Source: Streptomyces hyaluromycini
GTDB lineage: Bacteria; Actinomycetota; Actinomycetes; Streptomycetales; Streptomycetaceae
Reading direction: 5' to 3'
Length of the DNA stretch: 64,000 nucleotides
NCBI RefSeq assembly: GCF_002217755.1
Contig: NZ_BCFL01000016.1
Location: forward strand, 726,319-790,318
Shown here: one piece after another, positions 5,870 to 13,651 of the stretch
How positions within the stretch are numbered: the first letter of the stretch is position 1
Layout: each line of letters begins with the position of its first letter
Program-made: the position numbers and the translations under genes
Notes under the pieces: model-generated
What the model was told of the DNA's origin: nothing
Database searches by the model: none
What the model saw: the letters and a program-made list of their open reading frames with translations, nothing else

Positions 5870-8587
5870 CTGACTACGACGTTTCGTGAACTCGGAATCC
5901 TTCCCGAGACCGCCGAGGCCCTGGAAGCCGTCGGCATCATCAACCCCTTCCCCATCCAGGAGATGACACTCCCGGTCGCCCTGTCCGGCACCGACGTCAT
6001 CGGCCAGGCCAAGACCGGCACCGGCAAGACCCTCGGCTTCGGTCTGCCGCTCCTGGAGCGCGTCACCGTCCCCGCCGACGTGGAGGCCGGCCGCGCCGCC
6101 CCCGAGGCCCTCACCGAGGCCCCCCAGGCGCTCGTCGTCGTCCCCACGCGCGAGCTCTGCACCCAGGTCACCAACGACCTGCTGACGGCCGGCAAGGTCC
6201 GTAACGTACGCGTTCTCGCCATCTACGGCGGCCGCGCCTACGAGCCGCAGGTCGAGGCCCTGAAGAAGGGCGTCGACGTGGTCGTCGGCACCCCGGGCCG
6301 CCTGCTCGACCTCGCGGGCCAGAAGAAGCTCAACCTCAAGCACATCAAGTCGCTCGTCCTCGACGAGGCCGACGAGATGCTCGACCTGGGCTTCCTGCCC
6401 GACGTCGAGAAGATCATCGCCATGCTTCCGGCCAAGCGCCAGACCATGCTGTTCTCGGCGACCATGCCGGGCGCGGTCATCGGCCTGGCGCGCCGGTACA
6501 TGAGCCAGCCCACCCACATCCGCGCCACCGCGCCGGACGACGAGGGCGCGACCGTCGCGAACATCGCGCAGTTCGTCTACCGCGCGCACTCCATGGACAA
6601 GCCGGAGATGATCGCGCGCATACTGCAGGCCGACGGCCGCGGGCTCGCGATGGTCTTCTGCCGCACCAAGCGCACCGCCGCCGACATCGCCGAGCAGCTG
6701 GAGCGCCGCGGCTTCGCCTCCGGCGCCGTCCACGGCGACCTCGGCCAGGGCGCGCGCGAGCAGGCGCTGCGCGCGTTCCGCAACGGCAAGGTGGACGTCC
6801 TCGTCTGCACCGACGTCGCCGCGCGCGGCATCGACGTCGAGGGCGTGACCCACGTCATCAACTACCAGTCCCCCGAGGACGAGAAGACGTACCTGCACCG
6901 GGTCGGCCGTACCGGCCGCGCCGGCGCCTCGGGTACGGCGATCACCTTCGTCGACTGGGACGACATCCCGCGCTGGCAGCTCATCAACAAGGCGCTGGAC
7001 CTGAAGTTCCCCGACCCGGTGGAGACGTACTCGACCTCCCCGCACTTCTTCGAGGACCTCAAGATCCCCGCGGGCACCAAGGGTGTCCTGCCGCGCTCGG
7101 AGCGCACCCGCGCCGGGCTGGAGGCCGAGGAGCTGGAGGACCTGGGCGAGACCGGCGGCCGCGGTAGCCGTGGTCGCGGTGGCCGGGGCGGCCGCCCTGA
7201 GCCCCGCGCCGAGGCCCGTGCCGAGGAGCGCGAGCGTCCGGCCCGCACCCCGCGCCGCCGCCGTCGCACACGTGGCGGTACGGCCCTGGAGCAGGCATCC
7301 GGTACGGCGTCCACGGCGCCGGCCGCCGAGTCCGCGCCGCCCGTCTCCGCCGACGACGCCCTCGCGGCGTCGGAGCCGACGGCCACCCGGACCCCGCGCC
7401 GCCGTCGCCGTACGCGCAACGGTGCGCCGCAGGAGCCGGTGGCGGCCGCCGCTCCGGTGACCGTGACGCCCGAGGCCGTCGTCGAGACGGTCGAGGCCGT
7501 GGTCGAACCGGCCGCGGCCGAGCAGCCGCGCCGCCGTCGCACCCGCAGGTCCGCGGAGACCGCGCCGGTTGCGGAGGCGACGACGCCGGTGACCGAGGCT
7601 CCGGAGGCCGAGGAGGCGCCGACAGCCCCCGTACGCCGCCGCACCCGCAAGACGGCCGAGGCTCCGGAGGCAGCCGCCGCACCCGCGGCGGCCGTCGAGG
7701 CGGTCGAAACGGTGGCCGAGCCGAAGCCGCGCCGCACGCGGAAGACGGCAGCAGCCGCCGAAGCCGCGGTGGACACCGCCGAAGCCGTCGAGGCCAAGCC
7801 CCGCCGCACCCGCAAGACGGCCGCAGCCGCCGACACGGAGACGACCGAGGCAGCCACCGAGGCCACGCCGCGCCGGACCCGCAAGACGGCCGCAGCCGCC
7901 GAGACCGCGGTGGACACCGCCGAGACCGTCGAGGCCAAGCCCCGCCGCACCCGCAAGGCGACCGCACCCGCGGCAGCCGTCGAGGCGGTCGAAACGGTGG
8001 CCGAGCCGAAGCCGCGCCGCACGCGGAAGACGGCAGCAGCCGCCGAAGCCGCGGTGGACACCGCCGAGACCGTCGAGGCCAAGCCCCGCCGCACCCGCAA
8101 GACGGCCGCAGCCGCCGAGACCGCGGTGGACACCGTCGAAGCCGTCGAGGCCAAGCCCCGCCGCACCCGCAAGGCGACCGCACCCGCCGCCGACACGGAG
8201 ACGACCGAGGCAGTCGCCGAGGCGAAGCCCCGCCGGACCCGGAAGACGGCCGCGGCCGCCCCGGAGAAGACCGCCGAGGCCGAAGCCGAGGCCGCGCCCA
8301 AGCCGCGCCGGACCCGGAAGACGGCTGCCACTGCCGAGGCCGCCGTCGACACCGCCGAAGGCACCGAGGCCAAGCCCCGCCGCACCCGCAGGACGACGGC
8401 AGCCGCCGTCACCGCGGAGATCCCGGCGCAGGCCACTGAGGAGCCGGCGGCCAAGCCGAGGCGACGCACCACCCGCAAGGCCACCGAGGCACCGGAGACC
8501 GCCGGATCCGCCGAGGCGGCCGACGCGGAGGCGAAGCCGAAGGTCCGCCGGACCCGGAAGGCCACCGCCGCGGCTCCCGAGGCCTGA
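5870..8587 (+). CDS. DEAD-box ATP-dependent RNA helicase with repetitive basic tail
   Basis: All helicase motifs are present: F and Q-motif region (FRELGILPETAEAL, PFPIQ), AKTGTGKT (motif I, about residue 46), PTREL, TPGR, DEAD (165-168), SAT, then in the second RecA domain VCTDVAARGID and HRVGRTGRAG. The core ends near residue 420. About 480 residues of low-complexity tail follow, made of PRRTRKTAAAAE-type units, probably RNA-binding. It remodels structured RNA, perhaps in ribosome assembly or cold adaptation. The open frame has no ATG, GTG or TTG before 5963, which would cut off the Q-motif. CTG at 5870 has AGAAGAGG seven bases upstream and gives the family-typical N-terminus TTTFRELGI. I therefore place the start there. 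Confidence 0.88.
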   Translation: MTTTFRELGILPETAEALEAVGIINPFPIQEMTLPVALSGTDVIGQAKTGTGKTLGFGLPLLERVTVPADVEAGRAAPEALTEAPQALVVVPTRELCTQVTNDLLTAGKVRNVRVLAIYGGRAYEPQVEALKKGVDVVVGTPGRLLDLAGQKKLNLKHIKSLVLDEADEMLDLGFLPDVEKIIAMLPAKRQTMLFSATMPGAVIGLARRYMSQPTHIRATAPDDEGATVANIAQFVYRAHSMDKPEMIARILQADGRGLAMVFCRTKRTAADIAEQLERRGFASGAVHGDLGQGAREQALRAFRNGKVDVLVCTDVAARGIDVEGVTHVINYQSPEDEKTYLHRVGRTGRAGASGTAITFVDWDDIPRWQLINKALDLKFPDPVETYSTSPHFFEDLKIPAGTKGVLPRSERTRAGLEAEELEDLGETGGRGSRGRGGRGGRPEPRAEARAEERERPARTPRRRRRTRGGTALEQASGTASTAPAAESAPPVSADDALAASEPTATRTPRRRRRTRNGAPQEPVAAAAPVTVTPEAVVETVEAVVEPAAAEQPRRRRTRRSAETAPVAEATTPVTEAPEAEEAPTAPVRRRTRKTAEAPEAAAAPAAAVEAVETVAEPKPRRTRKTAAAAEAAVDTAEAVEAKPRRTRKTAAAADTETTEAATEATPRRTRKTAAAAETAVDTAETVEAKPRRTRKATAPAAAVEAVETVAEPKPRRTRKTAAAAEAAVDTAETVEAKPRRTRKTAAAAETAVDTVEAVEAKPRRTRKATAPAADTETTEAVAEAKPRRTRKTAAAAPEKTAEAEAEAAPKPRRTRKTAATAEAAVDTAEGTEAKPRRTRRTTAAAVTAEIPAQATEEPAAKPRRRTTRKATEAPETAGSAEAADAEAKPKVRRTRKATAAAPEA
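7240..8572 (+). repeat. Tandem coding repeats in helicase C-tail
   Basis: About twenty degenerate units centred on PRRTRK or PRRRRRTR, most followed by TAAAAE(T/A)AVDTAE(T/A)VEA and then K. Some stretches, such as those near 7690-7790 and 7970-8070, are nearly identical at DNA level, which indicates recent expansion or gene-internal recombination. Confidence 0.85.
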
Positions 8588-8597
8588 GCCCGTCACG

Positions 8598-8634
8598 CGA
8601 CGGCCCGGACCACCCCGTGTGGTCCGGGCCGTCG
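8598..8634 (+). terminator. Hairpin terminator after RNA helicase
   Basis: Perfect 16-bp stem (CGACGGCCCGGACCAC with its complement) and a five-base loop, starting ten bases after the helicase stop. Confidence 0.88.
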
Positions 8635-8803
8635 GCGTTTCCGCATCACCCGCCCCACCCGCCCCCCCTTCACCCCACCCCAACCCCACGCGACCTCACG
8701 CGCCGCGGGTCGCCACCCGCTCCGCGGCGCTCGGCGCGCATCGGCGCCGGGATGCACCCACCGGCTCCCGGTCGGTCACCCCGCTCCGGATACCCTCTCC
8801 CCC

Positions 8804-9706
8804 ATGAGCAGGCCTCGTACCTTCGTCCCGCCCGCCGGTGCCCGTGCGTATGCGCTCGCCACCGACCGGGGTGAGTTCGCCGTCGTCGACGCGCCCGTGG
8901 CCGCCGGGGTCGAGCCGAGGGGGGTCGCGCTGTTGCTGCCCGGGTTCACCGGGAGCAAGGAGGACTTCAACCTGCTGCACGAGGCACTGGGCCGGCGCGG
9001 TTACCGGACGGTCGCCGTGGACGGGCGCGGGCAGTTCGAGTCGGACGGGCCTGTGGACGACGAATCGGCTTACGCCCAGGAGGAGTTGGCGCGGGACGTG
9101 CTCGCGCAGGCGGCGACGGTCGGCGCGGGCCGGCCGGTGCATCTGCTGGGGCACTCCCTCGGCGGTCAGATCGCGCGTGCCGCCGTGCTCCTCGACCGCG
9201 CACCGTTCCGCTCGCTGACCCTGATGGCCTCGGGCCCGGCGCAGATCTCCTCCTCCCAGCAGCAGCGCGTGAAGCTGCTGCGGGACGCGCTCGCCGTGAT
9301 GTCGATGGCCGAGGTGTGGGACGCCATGCAGGCCATGGAGGCACCGGAGGAGCTGGAGGAACCGGACGCCCCGGCGGAGGGCCTGGAGGACGGCGAGGAT
9401 CTGCGGCGCCGCTGGCTGGGCAACAAGCCTGCCCAACTCATCGCCACCGGCCGCCAGTTGTGCACCGAGCCGGACCGCGTCGCGGAACTCGCCGCCGTAC
9501 CGCTGCCGTTCCACGTCCTGTCGGGCGCCCGGGACGACACCTGGCCGGTGCCGCTGCTGGACGACATGGCGCTGCGGCTGCGCGCACACCGGACGGTCGT
9601 CGCGGGGGCGGAGCACTCGCCCAACACCGACCGGCCGGCCGCCACCGCCGAGGCGACAGCCGCCTTCTGGGACAGCACCGGCCCCGCGGACCAGAACCAG
9701 GGCTAG
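8804..9706 (+). CDS. Alpha/beta hydrolase
   Basis: A 300-residue alpha/beta hydrolase, unrelated in detail to the one at 1389. Oxyanion motif LPGFTGSKEDF near residue 46, nucleophile elbow GHSLGG with Ser118, acid in SGARDDTWP (about 243) and His in AEHSPN (about 268). A Glu/Asp-rich insert (about residues 175-195) sits in the lid region. It is probably cytoplasmic; the substrate is unknown. No Shine-Dalgarno sequence is visible, but TACCCT ends seven bases before the ATG, so it is likely leaderless. Its last codons lie in the first copy of a 20-bp tandem duplication shared with the convergent NYN gene. Confidence 0.87.
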   Translation: MSRPRTFVPPAGARAYALATDRGEFAVVDAPVAAGVEPRGVALLLPGFTGSKEDFNLLHEALGRRGYRTVAVDGRGQFESDGPVDDESAYAQEELARDVLAQAATVGAGRPVHLLGHSLGGQIARAAVLLDRAPFRSLTLMASGPAQISSSQQQRVKLLRDALAVMSMAEVWDAMQAMEAPEELEEPDAPAEGLEDGEDLRRRWLGNKPAQLIATGRQLCTEPDRVAELAAVPLPFHVLSGARDDTWPVPLLDDMALRLRAHRTVVAGAEHSPNTDRPAATAEATAAFWDSTGPADQNQG

Positions 9707-9727
9707 TGGACCAGAACCAGGGCTAGT
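9688..9727. repeat. Exact 20-bp tandem duplication at convergent gene ends
   Basis: GGACCAGAACCAGGGCTAGT occurs twice back to back (9688-9707 and 9708-9727). The hydrolase stop TAG (9704-9706) is in the first copy, and the NYN gene stop (CTA on this strand, 9723-9725) is in the second. Without the duplication both stops would share one CTAG. Confidence 0.95.
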
Positions 9728-10625
9728 ACTGCGTCTGGAGGTGTTCCCAGAAGCCGTCCCGCAGGGCACGGCGCAGGTCGGCCTGGCCGCGCAGGGAGTA
9801 CTGGAGCATCCCCTCGGCCTCGACGAGGAGGTCCTGGTCGACGGAACCCGGCAGGTAGGGGTGGCCGGGCAGGAGTTCGACGAGCGCCTCGCGCCCCCGC
9901 GAGGACAGCCACTTCGCGGCGATCTGCGCACCGACGAACCGGACGTCCTCGCGGGTGGGTCTGGTGGTGCCGGCCTCGTAGGCGGGGGCGGTGCGCCGGG
10001 AGACGTACGGCTTGAAGAATTCGAGGTCGAGGGTGCGCTGGCTGTCGACCTCCCAGAGCAGCGGCTCGGCCTGGTTGCGGCCCTCGGGAGCCTCGATGCC
10101 CCACAGGTGGACGCGGGCGCCGTACCCCTGGGCGGCCTCGACCGCGGAGACCAGGTCCTCGTCGCCGCCGAGCAGGGCCGCGTCGCTGATGGCGCGGTGC
10201 CGGGCGAGTGACTCCAGGTCGGTGCGGATCAGGGAGTCGACGCCCTTCTGCTGGTTGTTGGCGTTGAGGTTGCCGAGGCGGACCTTCACGTCGGGCAGTT
10301 CGGCGATGGTCTGCTGCTCGGCGGTGTGGATGCGGCGGCGGGCACCGTCGTACCAGTAGACGCGCAGCAGCCGGCTGTCGGCGAAGATCTGGCGTGCCTT
10401 GTCGATGAGCGCCTCGATCAGCCCTTCGGCGTCGAGGTCGAAGGCGCGACGGTCCTCCGTCCCGGCGACGAGCCGGCCCGTGGCCGCGTAGAGGTAACCC
10501 GCGTCGACGAAGATCGCGTGGGTCGAGGGCGTCTTCGCCACTTCGGCGAGCATGCGGGTGAGCAGCTCGTTCGTGCGGTCGATACGGGCCCGGAGGGCGG
10601 CGAGGTCGTCGTTCATCGCCTCCAT
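9723..10625 (-). CDS. NYN-domain (PIN-like) protein
   Basis: About 300 residues. The NYN/PIN-like core is visible: AIFVDAGYLYAATGRLV with the first acidic residue, LLRVYWYDGARRR, KGVDSLIRTDLESLARH and DAALLGGDEDLVSAVEAAQ with the later acidic residues of a metal-dependent nuclease site. A C-terminal helical region follows. NYN proteins are RNases, so RNA processing or decay is the likely role; the substrate is unknown. Start ATG 10625 or 10616 (MNDDLAAL); neither has a well-spaced ribosome site. A TACCG-gt-CGGTA palindrome lies about 60 bases upstream. Confidence 0.85.
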   Translation of the reverse strand: MEAMNDDLAALRARIDRTNELLTRMLAEVAKTPSTHAIFVDAGYLYAATGRLVAGTEDRRAFDLDAEGLIEALIDKARQIFADSRLLRVYWYDGARRRIHTAEQQTIAELPDVKVRLGNLNANNQQKGVDSLIRTDLESLARHRAISDAALLGGDEDLVSAVEAAQGYGARVHLWGIEAPEGRNQAEPLLWEVDSQRTLDLEFFKPYVSRRTAPAYEAGTTRPTREDVRFVGAQIAAKWLSSRGREALVELLPGHPYLPGSVDQDLLVEAEGMLQYSLRGQADLRRALRDGFWEHLQTQY

Positions 10626-10682
10626 TGTCCCGGCGGTCACGCTGCGAACACAACCGGTCCCGGTCAGTCTCCTTGAGACTTG

Positions 10683-10694
10683 TACCGGTCGGTA
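10683..10694. promoter_or_regulatory. TACCG-gt-CGGTA operator candidate
   Basis: A perfect 5-bp inverted repeat around GT in the AT-rich gap between the NYN gene and the 50-residue gene. On the minus strand it lies next to a TAATTA box that could be the NYN gene -10 element. This shape is common for TetR-family operators. Confidence 0.4.
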
Positions 10695-10786
10695 ATTAGA
10701 CGTTCGAAAAATTTCTTTAGCGTAGGGAATGTTTGTAACACGCAAGCCGTTGACTCCTACGGAACAGGACGACGAAGGGAGAGGCC

Positions 10787-10939
10787 ATGCGCTTCGAAAT
10801 CATGCGACTCGACGAGGTCGACGGCACCACCGTGGACAGCACTGTCGTGGACGCCGCCTCCGTCAGCAGGATCGTGCAGCAGGCCGCCGCCGTGGGGCAG
10901 CGCCTGTGGATCCGACCGGCCGAGACCCAGGCTTCGTAA
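10787..10939 (+). CDS. Small conserved protein, 50 aa
   Basis: ATG at 10787 with the strong ribosome site GAAGGGAGAGG. The product starts MRFEIMRLDEVDG and continues with a regular alternation of acidic, hydrophobic and helical residues to LWIRPAETQAS. There is no membrane segment. The same tiny gene occurs in other streptomycetes as far as I recall; no function is known to me. Its stop codon lies in the first unit of a 13-bp tandem repeat, and a terminator follows about 110 bases later. Confidence 0.78.
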   Translation: MRFEIMRLDEVDGTTVDSTVVDAASVSRIVQQAAAVGQRLWIRPAETQAS

Positions 10940-10975
10940 CGAGGCTTCGCAACGAGGCTTCGCAACGAGGCTTCA
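10931..10975 (+). repeat. 13-bp tandem repeat over the stop codon
   Basis: Three full units, GCTTCGTAACGAG once and GCTTCGCAACGAG twice, then a partial GCTTCAC. The first unit holds the TAA stop of the 50-residue gene; in the other units TAA reads CAA. Confidence 0.9.
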
Positions 10976-11047
10976 CCGCACGACGACGCGATACGACAGA
11001 CGAGCAGCAGCCACACCGACGACACGCGGAACACCGCACAGTCTTCA

Positions 11048-11083
11048 GAGCCCCCGTACGGCACCGACGCCGTGCGGGGGTTC
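11048..11083. terminator. Hairpin terminator between convergent genes
   Basis: GCCCCCGTACGGC pairs with GCCGTGCGGGGGT around ACCGAC with one mismatch. It serves the 50-residue gene and perhaps the convergent marC gene. Confidence 0.75.
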
Positions 11084-11113
11084 TGCGTTCGGAGCCCTGT
11101 GGACCCGCGCCCC

Positions 11114-11719
11114 CTACCCGCCCTTGATCACCTGGGTGACGCCGTTGATGATCTGCTGCACGGCGATCGCGGAGAGCATCATGCCCGCGAGCCGCGTCAC
11201 CAGGACCACGCCGCCGTCCTTGATGACCCGGATGATCAGCAGCGAGTAGCGCATCACCAGCCACAGCACGACATGGATGGCGAGGATCGCGGTCCACACG
11301 GACACCTGCATGGCCACGCTGTCGGCCTTCTGCACGGCGAGGATGACCGACACGATCGCACCGGGACCGGCCAGCAGCGGCATGCCCAGCGGCACCAGCG
11401 CCACGTTGACGTCCTTGGTCTGCTTCGGCTCGTCGTTCTTGCCGGTGAGCAGGTCCAGGGCGATGAGCAGGAGCAGCAGCCCGCCCGCGATCATCAGCGC
11501 GGGCACGGAGACGTGCAGGTAGTCCAGGATCTGGTGCCCCAGCAGTCCGAAGACCGTGATCACGCCGCCGGCCACGCACACGGCCTGGAAGGCCATCCGC
11601 TTCTGCACCTTGCCGGGCCGGCCGGCGGTGAGGGCGAGGAAGATCGGGGTGATCCCGGGGGGATCCATGATGACGAACAGGGTCAGGAAGAGGGAGCCGA
11701 AGACGGCGAGATCGAACAT
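11114..11719 (-). CDS. MarC-family integral membrane protein
   Basis: A 201-residue protein with six predicted membrane segments and the MarC hallmarks FVIMDPPGITPIFLALT near the N-terminus and MPLLAGPGAIVSVIL in the middle. MarC/UPF0056 proteins were once linked to multiple antibiotic resistance, but no transport substrate is established. The ATG at 11719 gives the normal family length; a longer frame upstream only adds unrelated residues. It lies 55 bases downstream of the PHP gene in the same direction and is probably co-transcribed with it. Confidence 0.88.
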   Translation of the reverse strand: MFDLAVFGSLFLTLFVIMDPPGITPIFLALTAGRPGKVQKRMAFQAVCVAGGVITVFGLLGHQILDYLHVSVPALMIAGGLLLLLIALDLLTGKNDEPKQTKDVNVALVPLGMPLLAGPGAIVSVILAVQKADSVAMQVSVWTAILAIHVVLWLVMRYSLLIIRVIKDGGVVLVTRLAGMMLSAIAVQQIINGVTQVIKGG

Positions 11720-11774
11720 GGTGGTGCCACAGGCCTTGCGGGAGTGAGGGACTTGGACGGGCGAGGGCCGAGCC

Positions 11775-12632
11775 TCAGAGTCCGCCGGTTCCCGGGACGG
11801 GAAACGCACCGGTCGCCCGGCGCGTGATCTCGCCGTACACCTCGGGGTCGGTGGTGTACTCGCCCAGCGTCACGGTCTTGCGGCTGCCGTGGTAGTCGGA
11901 CGACCCCGTGACCAGCAGCCCCAGGTCCCCGGCGAGCCCCCGCAGCCGGGTGCGCGTGTCCTCGTCGTGGTCCATGTGGTCGACCTCGATGCCGTCGAGG
12001 CCGGCCGCGGCCATCTCGGCGATCGCCGACTCGGGCACCGTACGCCCGCGCTTGGCGGCCGCGGGGTGCGCGAACACGCACACTCCGCCGGCCCCCTTGA
12101 CCAGCCGGATCGCCTCGAAGGGGTCGGTCTCGTGCTTCTCCACGAAGGCCCGGCCGCCGTCGGCCAGCCACTCCTGCGTGAAGGCGTCGCTCACGGTCGG
12201 TACGACGCCGAGCTCGACCAGCGCGGAGGCGACATGCGGCCGCCCGACCGAGCCGTCCCCGGCGATCCGCTTGACCTGCTCCCAGGTGACCGGCACCCCC
12301 AGCGCGTTCAGCTTGGCGATCATGCCCTGGGCGCGCGGCACCCGGTCGTCCCGGACCAGCTCGCGCTCGGCGAGCAGACCGGGCTCCTCGGGGTCGAAGA
12401 GGTAGGCCAGCATGTGCATGGAGACGCCGTCGATCCGGCACGACAGCTCGGCGCCGGTGACCAGGGTGAGTCCCTCGGGCAGCGCGGCAATCGCCTCGGC
12501 GTACCCACGGGTGCTGTCGTGATCGGTCAGCGCGACGACGTCAAGACCGGCAGCGGCGGCGTTGCGCACCAGCTCGGCCGGGGTGTCCGTACCGTCGGAC
12601 GCGGTGGAGTGGCAGTGCAGATCGATGCGCAC
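11775..12632 (-). CDS. PHP-domain phosphoesterase (YciV/TrpH-like)
   Basis: A 285-residue PHP protein with the metal-ligand motifs in order: DLHCHSTASDGT (residues 4-15), TDHDS, GAELS, a mid-region HxxE context (VEKHETD), FAHPAA and GSSDYHG. This set and the length match the YciV/RNase AM group, known to act on nucleoside 3',5'-bisphosphate or RNA 5' ends; that specificity is inference. The start is GTG 12632 with GGAG eight bases upstream. MarC follows. Confidence 0.88.
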   Translation of the reverse strand: MRIDLHCHSTASDGTDTPAELVRNAAAAGLDVVALTDHDSTRGYAEAIAALPEGLTLVTGAELSCRIDGVSMHMLAYLFDPEEPGLLAERELVRDDRVPRAQGMIAKLNALGVPVTWEQVKRIAGDGSVGRPHVASALVELGVVPTVSDAFTQEWLADGGRAFVEKHETDPFEAIRLVKGAGGVCVFAHPAAAKRGRTVPESAIAEMAAAGLDGIEVDHMDHDEDTRTRLRGLAGDLGLLVTGSSDYHGSRKTVTLGEYTTDPEVYGEITRRATGAFPVPGTGGL

Positions 12633-12751
12633 GACACAGACTCCAACGGGACGGAACGGAAGGGAACGCGTCAAGGATAGCCGCCGACAGAGGGTGTCCT
12701 GTCACACCCAAAAGCAGGCGGCGCCCCATACAGCCAACGCACAGGACAACA

Positions 12752-12815
12752 CGCCCCCTTTGGGGGCGCGGGGCTGTATCGATATGCGGCTCCGCCGCGT
12801 GGGCGCGACAAGCCA
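12752..12815. repeat. Dispersed 3'-end repeat, copy B
   Basis: Same design as copy A: CGCCCCC-ttt-GGGGGCG, GGGGCTG, CGATATG, GCGGC-tcc-GCCGC, then GGGCGCGACAAGCC. It lies downstream of the DUF6758 gene (read leftward) and upstream of the PHP gene. The 218-base gap 12633-12850 holds nothing else that I recognise. Confidence 0.85.
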
Positions 12816-12850
12816 TGACGGCGCCGCAGCCGCCCACGCACGGCACCCCC

Positions 12851-13492
12851 CTACGGCTCCAGCAACCGCGGCGACAACGCCCCGCAGGGCACCAGGTCCA
12901 GCTCCGCCCCCGCGTCCCGCAGGTCGGTCAGCACCAACTCGTCGTACATCAGCAGCCCCGTCTGCTCGGGCCACACCACGATCCAGAGCCACAGCCCCCG
13001 CGCCTCGCCCAGGAAGACGGCCCTGTCGTCCGGCGCACCGGAGACATGCCAGAGCGGCGCCGGCCGCCCCGCCGCCAGCACCTTCGCCTGCGGCGGCTTC
13101 TCCACGTTCATCAACGGCCCGGGGTCCGGCCCGTCGATCCCCGCGTACCGGGCTCCGAGGCCGACACCCAGCTCCTCGGCGATCAGGATCATCTCCCCTA
13201 TGCCGCCGAGCGGCGCGGGTCCGGAGCAGGCGACGGCGGTCGCGCGCCCGCCACTGCGGTCGTCACCGGCGCACGCGACACCCGTGAACAGCCAGCCGAC
13301 CGGCAACGGCCAGGGCATCCACACCGGAACCTGGGTGCGGTGCACCACCACACCGAGGGCCTCGACGCTGGGCGGGATCACGGGCTGTACCGGATGCACA
13401 GTCCCGTGCACATCGCACTGCCAGGTGTCGGCGAAGAGTCCGGGAGCCCTGACCCGGCCACCACACTTCGGGCAACTGGGTTCGCCCCTCAT
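12851..13492 (-). CDS. DUF6758-type protein with N-terminal zinc ribbon
   Basis: A 213-residue soluble protein. Cysteines CPKCGG at residues 7-12 and a later Cys in QCDVHG suggest a small zinc-binding knuckle at the N-terminus. The rest is an alpha/beta region containing two Trp-rich patches (VWMPWPLPVGW, GLWLWIVVWP). I believe this is the Streptomyces family DUF6758; function unknown. It is divergent from the MFS gene. Confidence 0.72.
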   Translation of the reverse strand: MRGEPSCPKCGGRVRAPGLFADTWQCDVHGTVHPVQPVIPPSVEALGVVVHRTQVPVWMPWPLPVGWLFTGVACAGDDRSGGRATAVACSGPAPLGGIGEMILIAEELGVGLGARYAGIDGPDPGPLMNVEKPPQAKVLAAGRPAPLWHVSGAPDDRAVFLGEARGLWLWIVVWPEQTGLLMYDELVLTDLRDAGAELDLVPCGALSPRLLEP

Positions 13493-13590
13493 AGGGCCCC
13501 ACGGTCCTACCCGGAATCGTCCACGTCAAGGACGATCACCCGTCCGGGCGGACCCGTTCACCGAGGGGGACTAGATGCATCTTGCATTAA

Positions 13591-13603
13591 TTAGCTGCCC
13601 TAA
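13591..13603. promoter_or_regulatory. Dyad in AT-rich promoter region of MFS gene
   Basis: TTAGCTGCCCTAA is an inverted TTAG/CTAA separated by five bases, inside an unusually AT-rich stretch (13575-13630). This resembles MarR-type operators, but no MarR gene is nearby in the window. Confidence 0.4.
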
Positions 13604-13651
13604 CTTACTATGTGCATATACCAACTAAATCCGTCTGAGCGGAGGAAGCGC

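Noticed and set aside
5732..8689. A 985-residue Gly/Leu-rich open frame on the minus strand across the helicase gene
   Set aside because: It is the antisense shadow of the repetitive helicase; all helicase motifs are on the plus strand and the codon bias supports only that frame.
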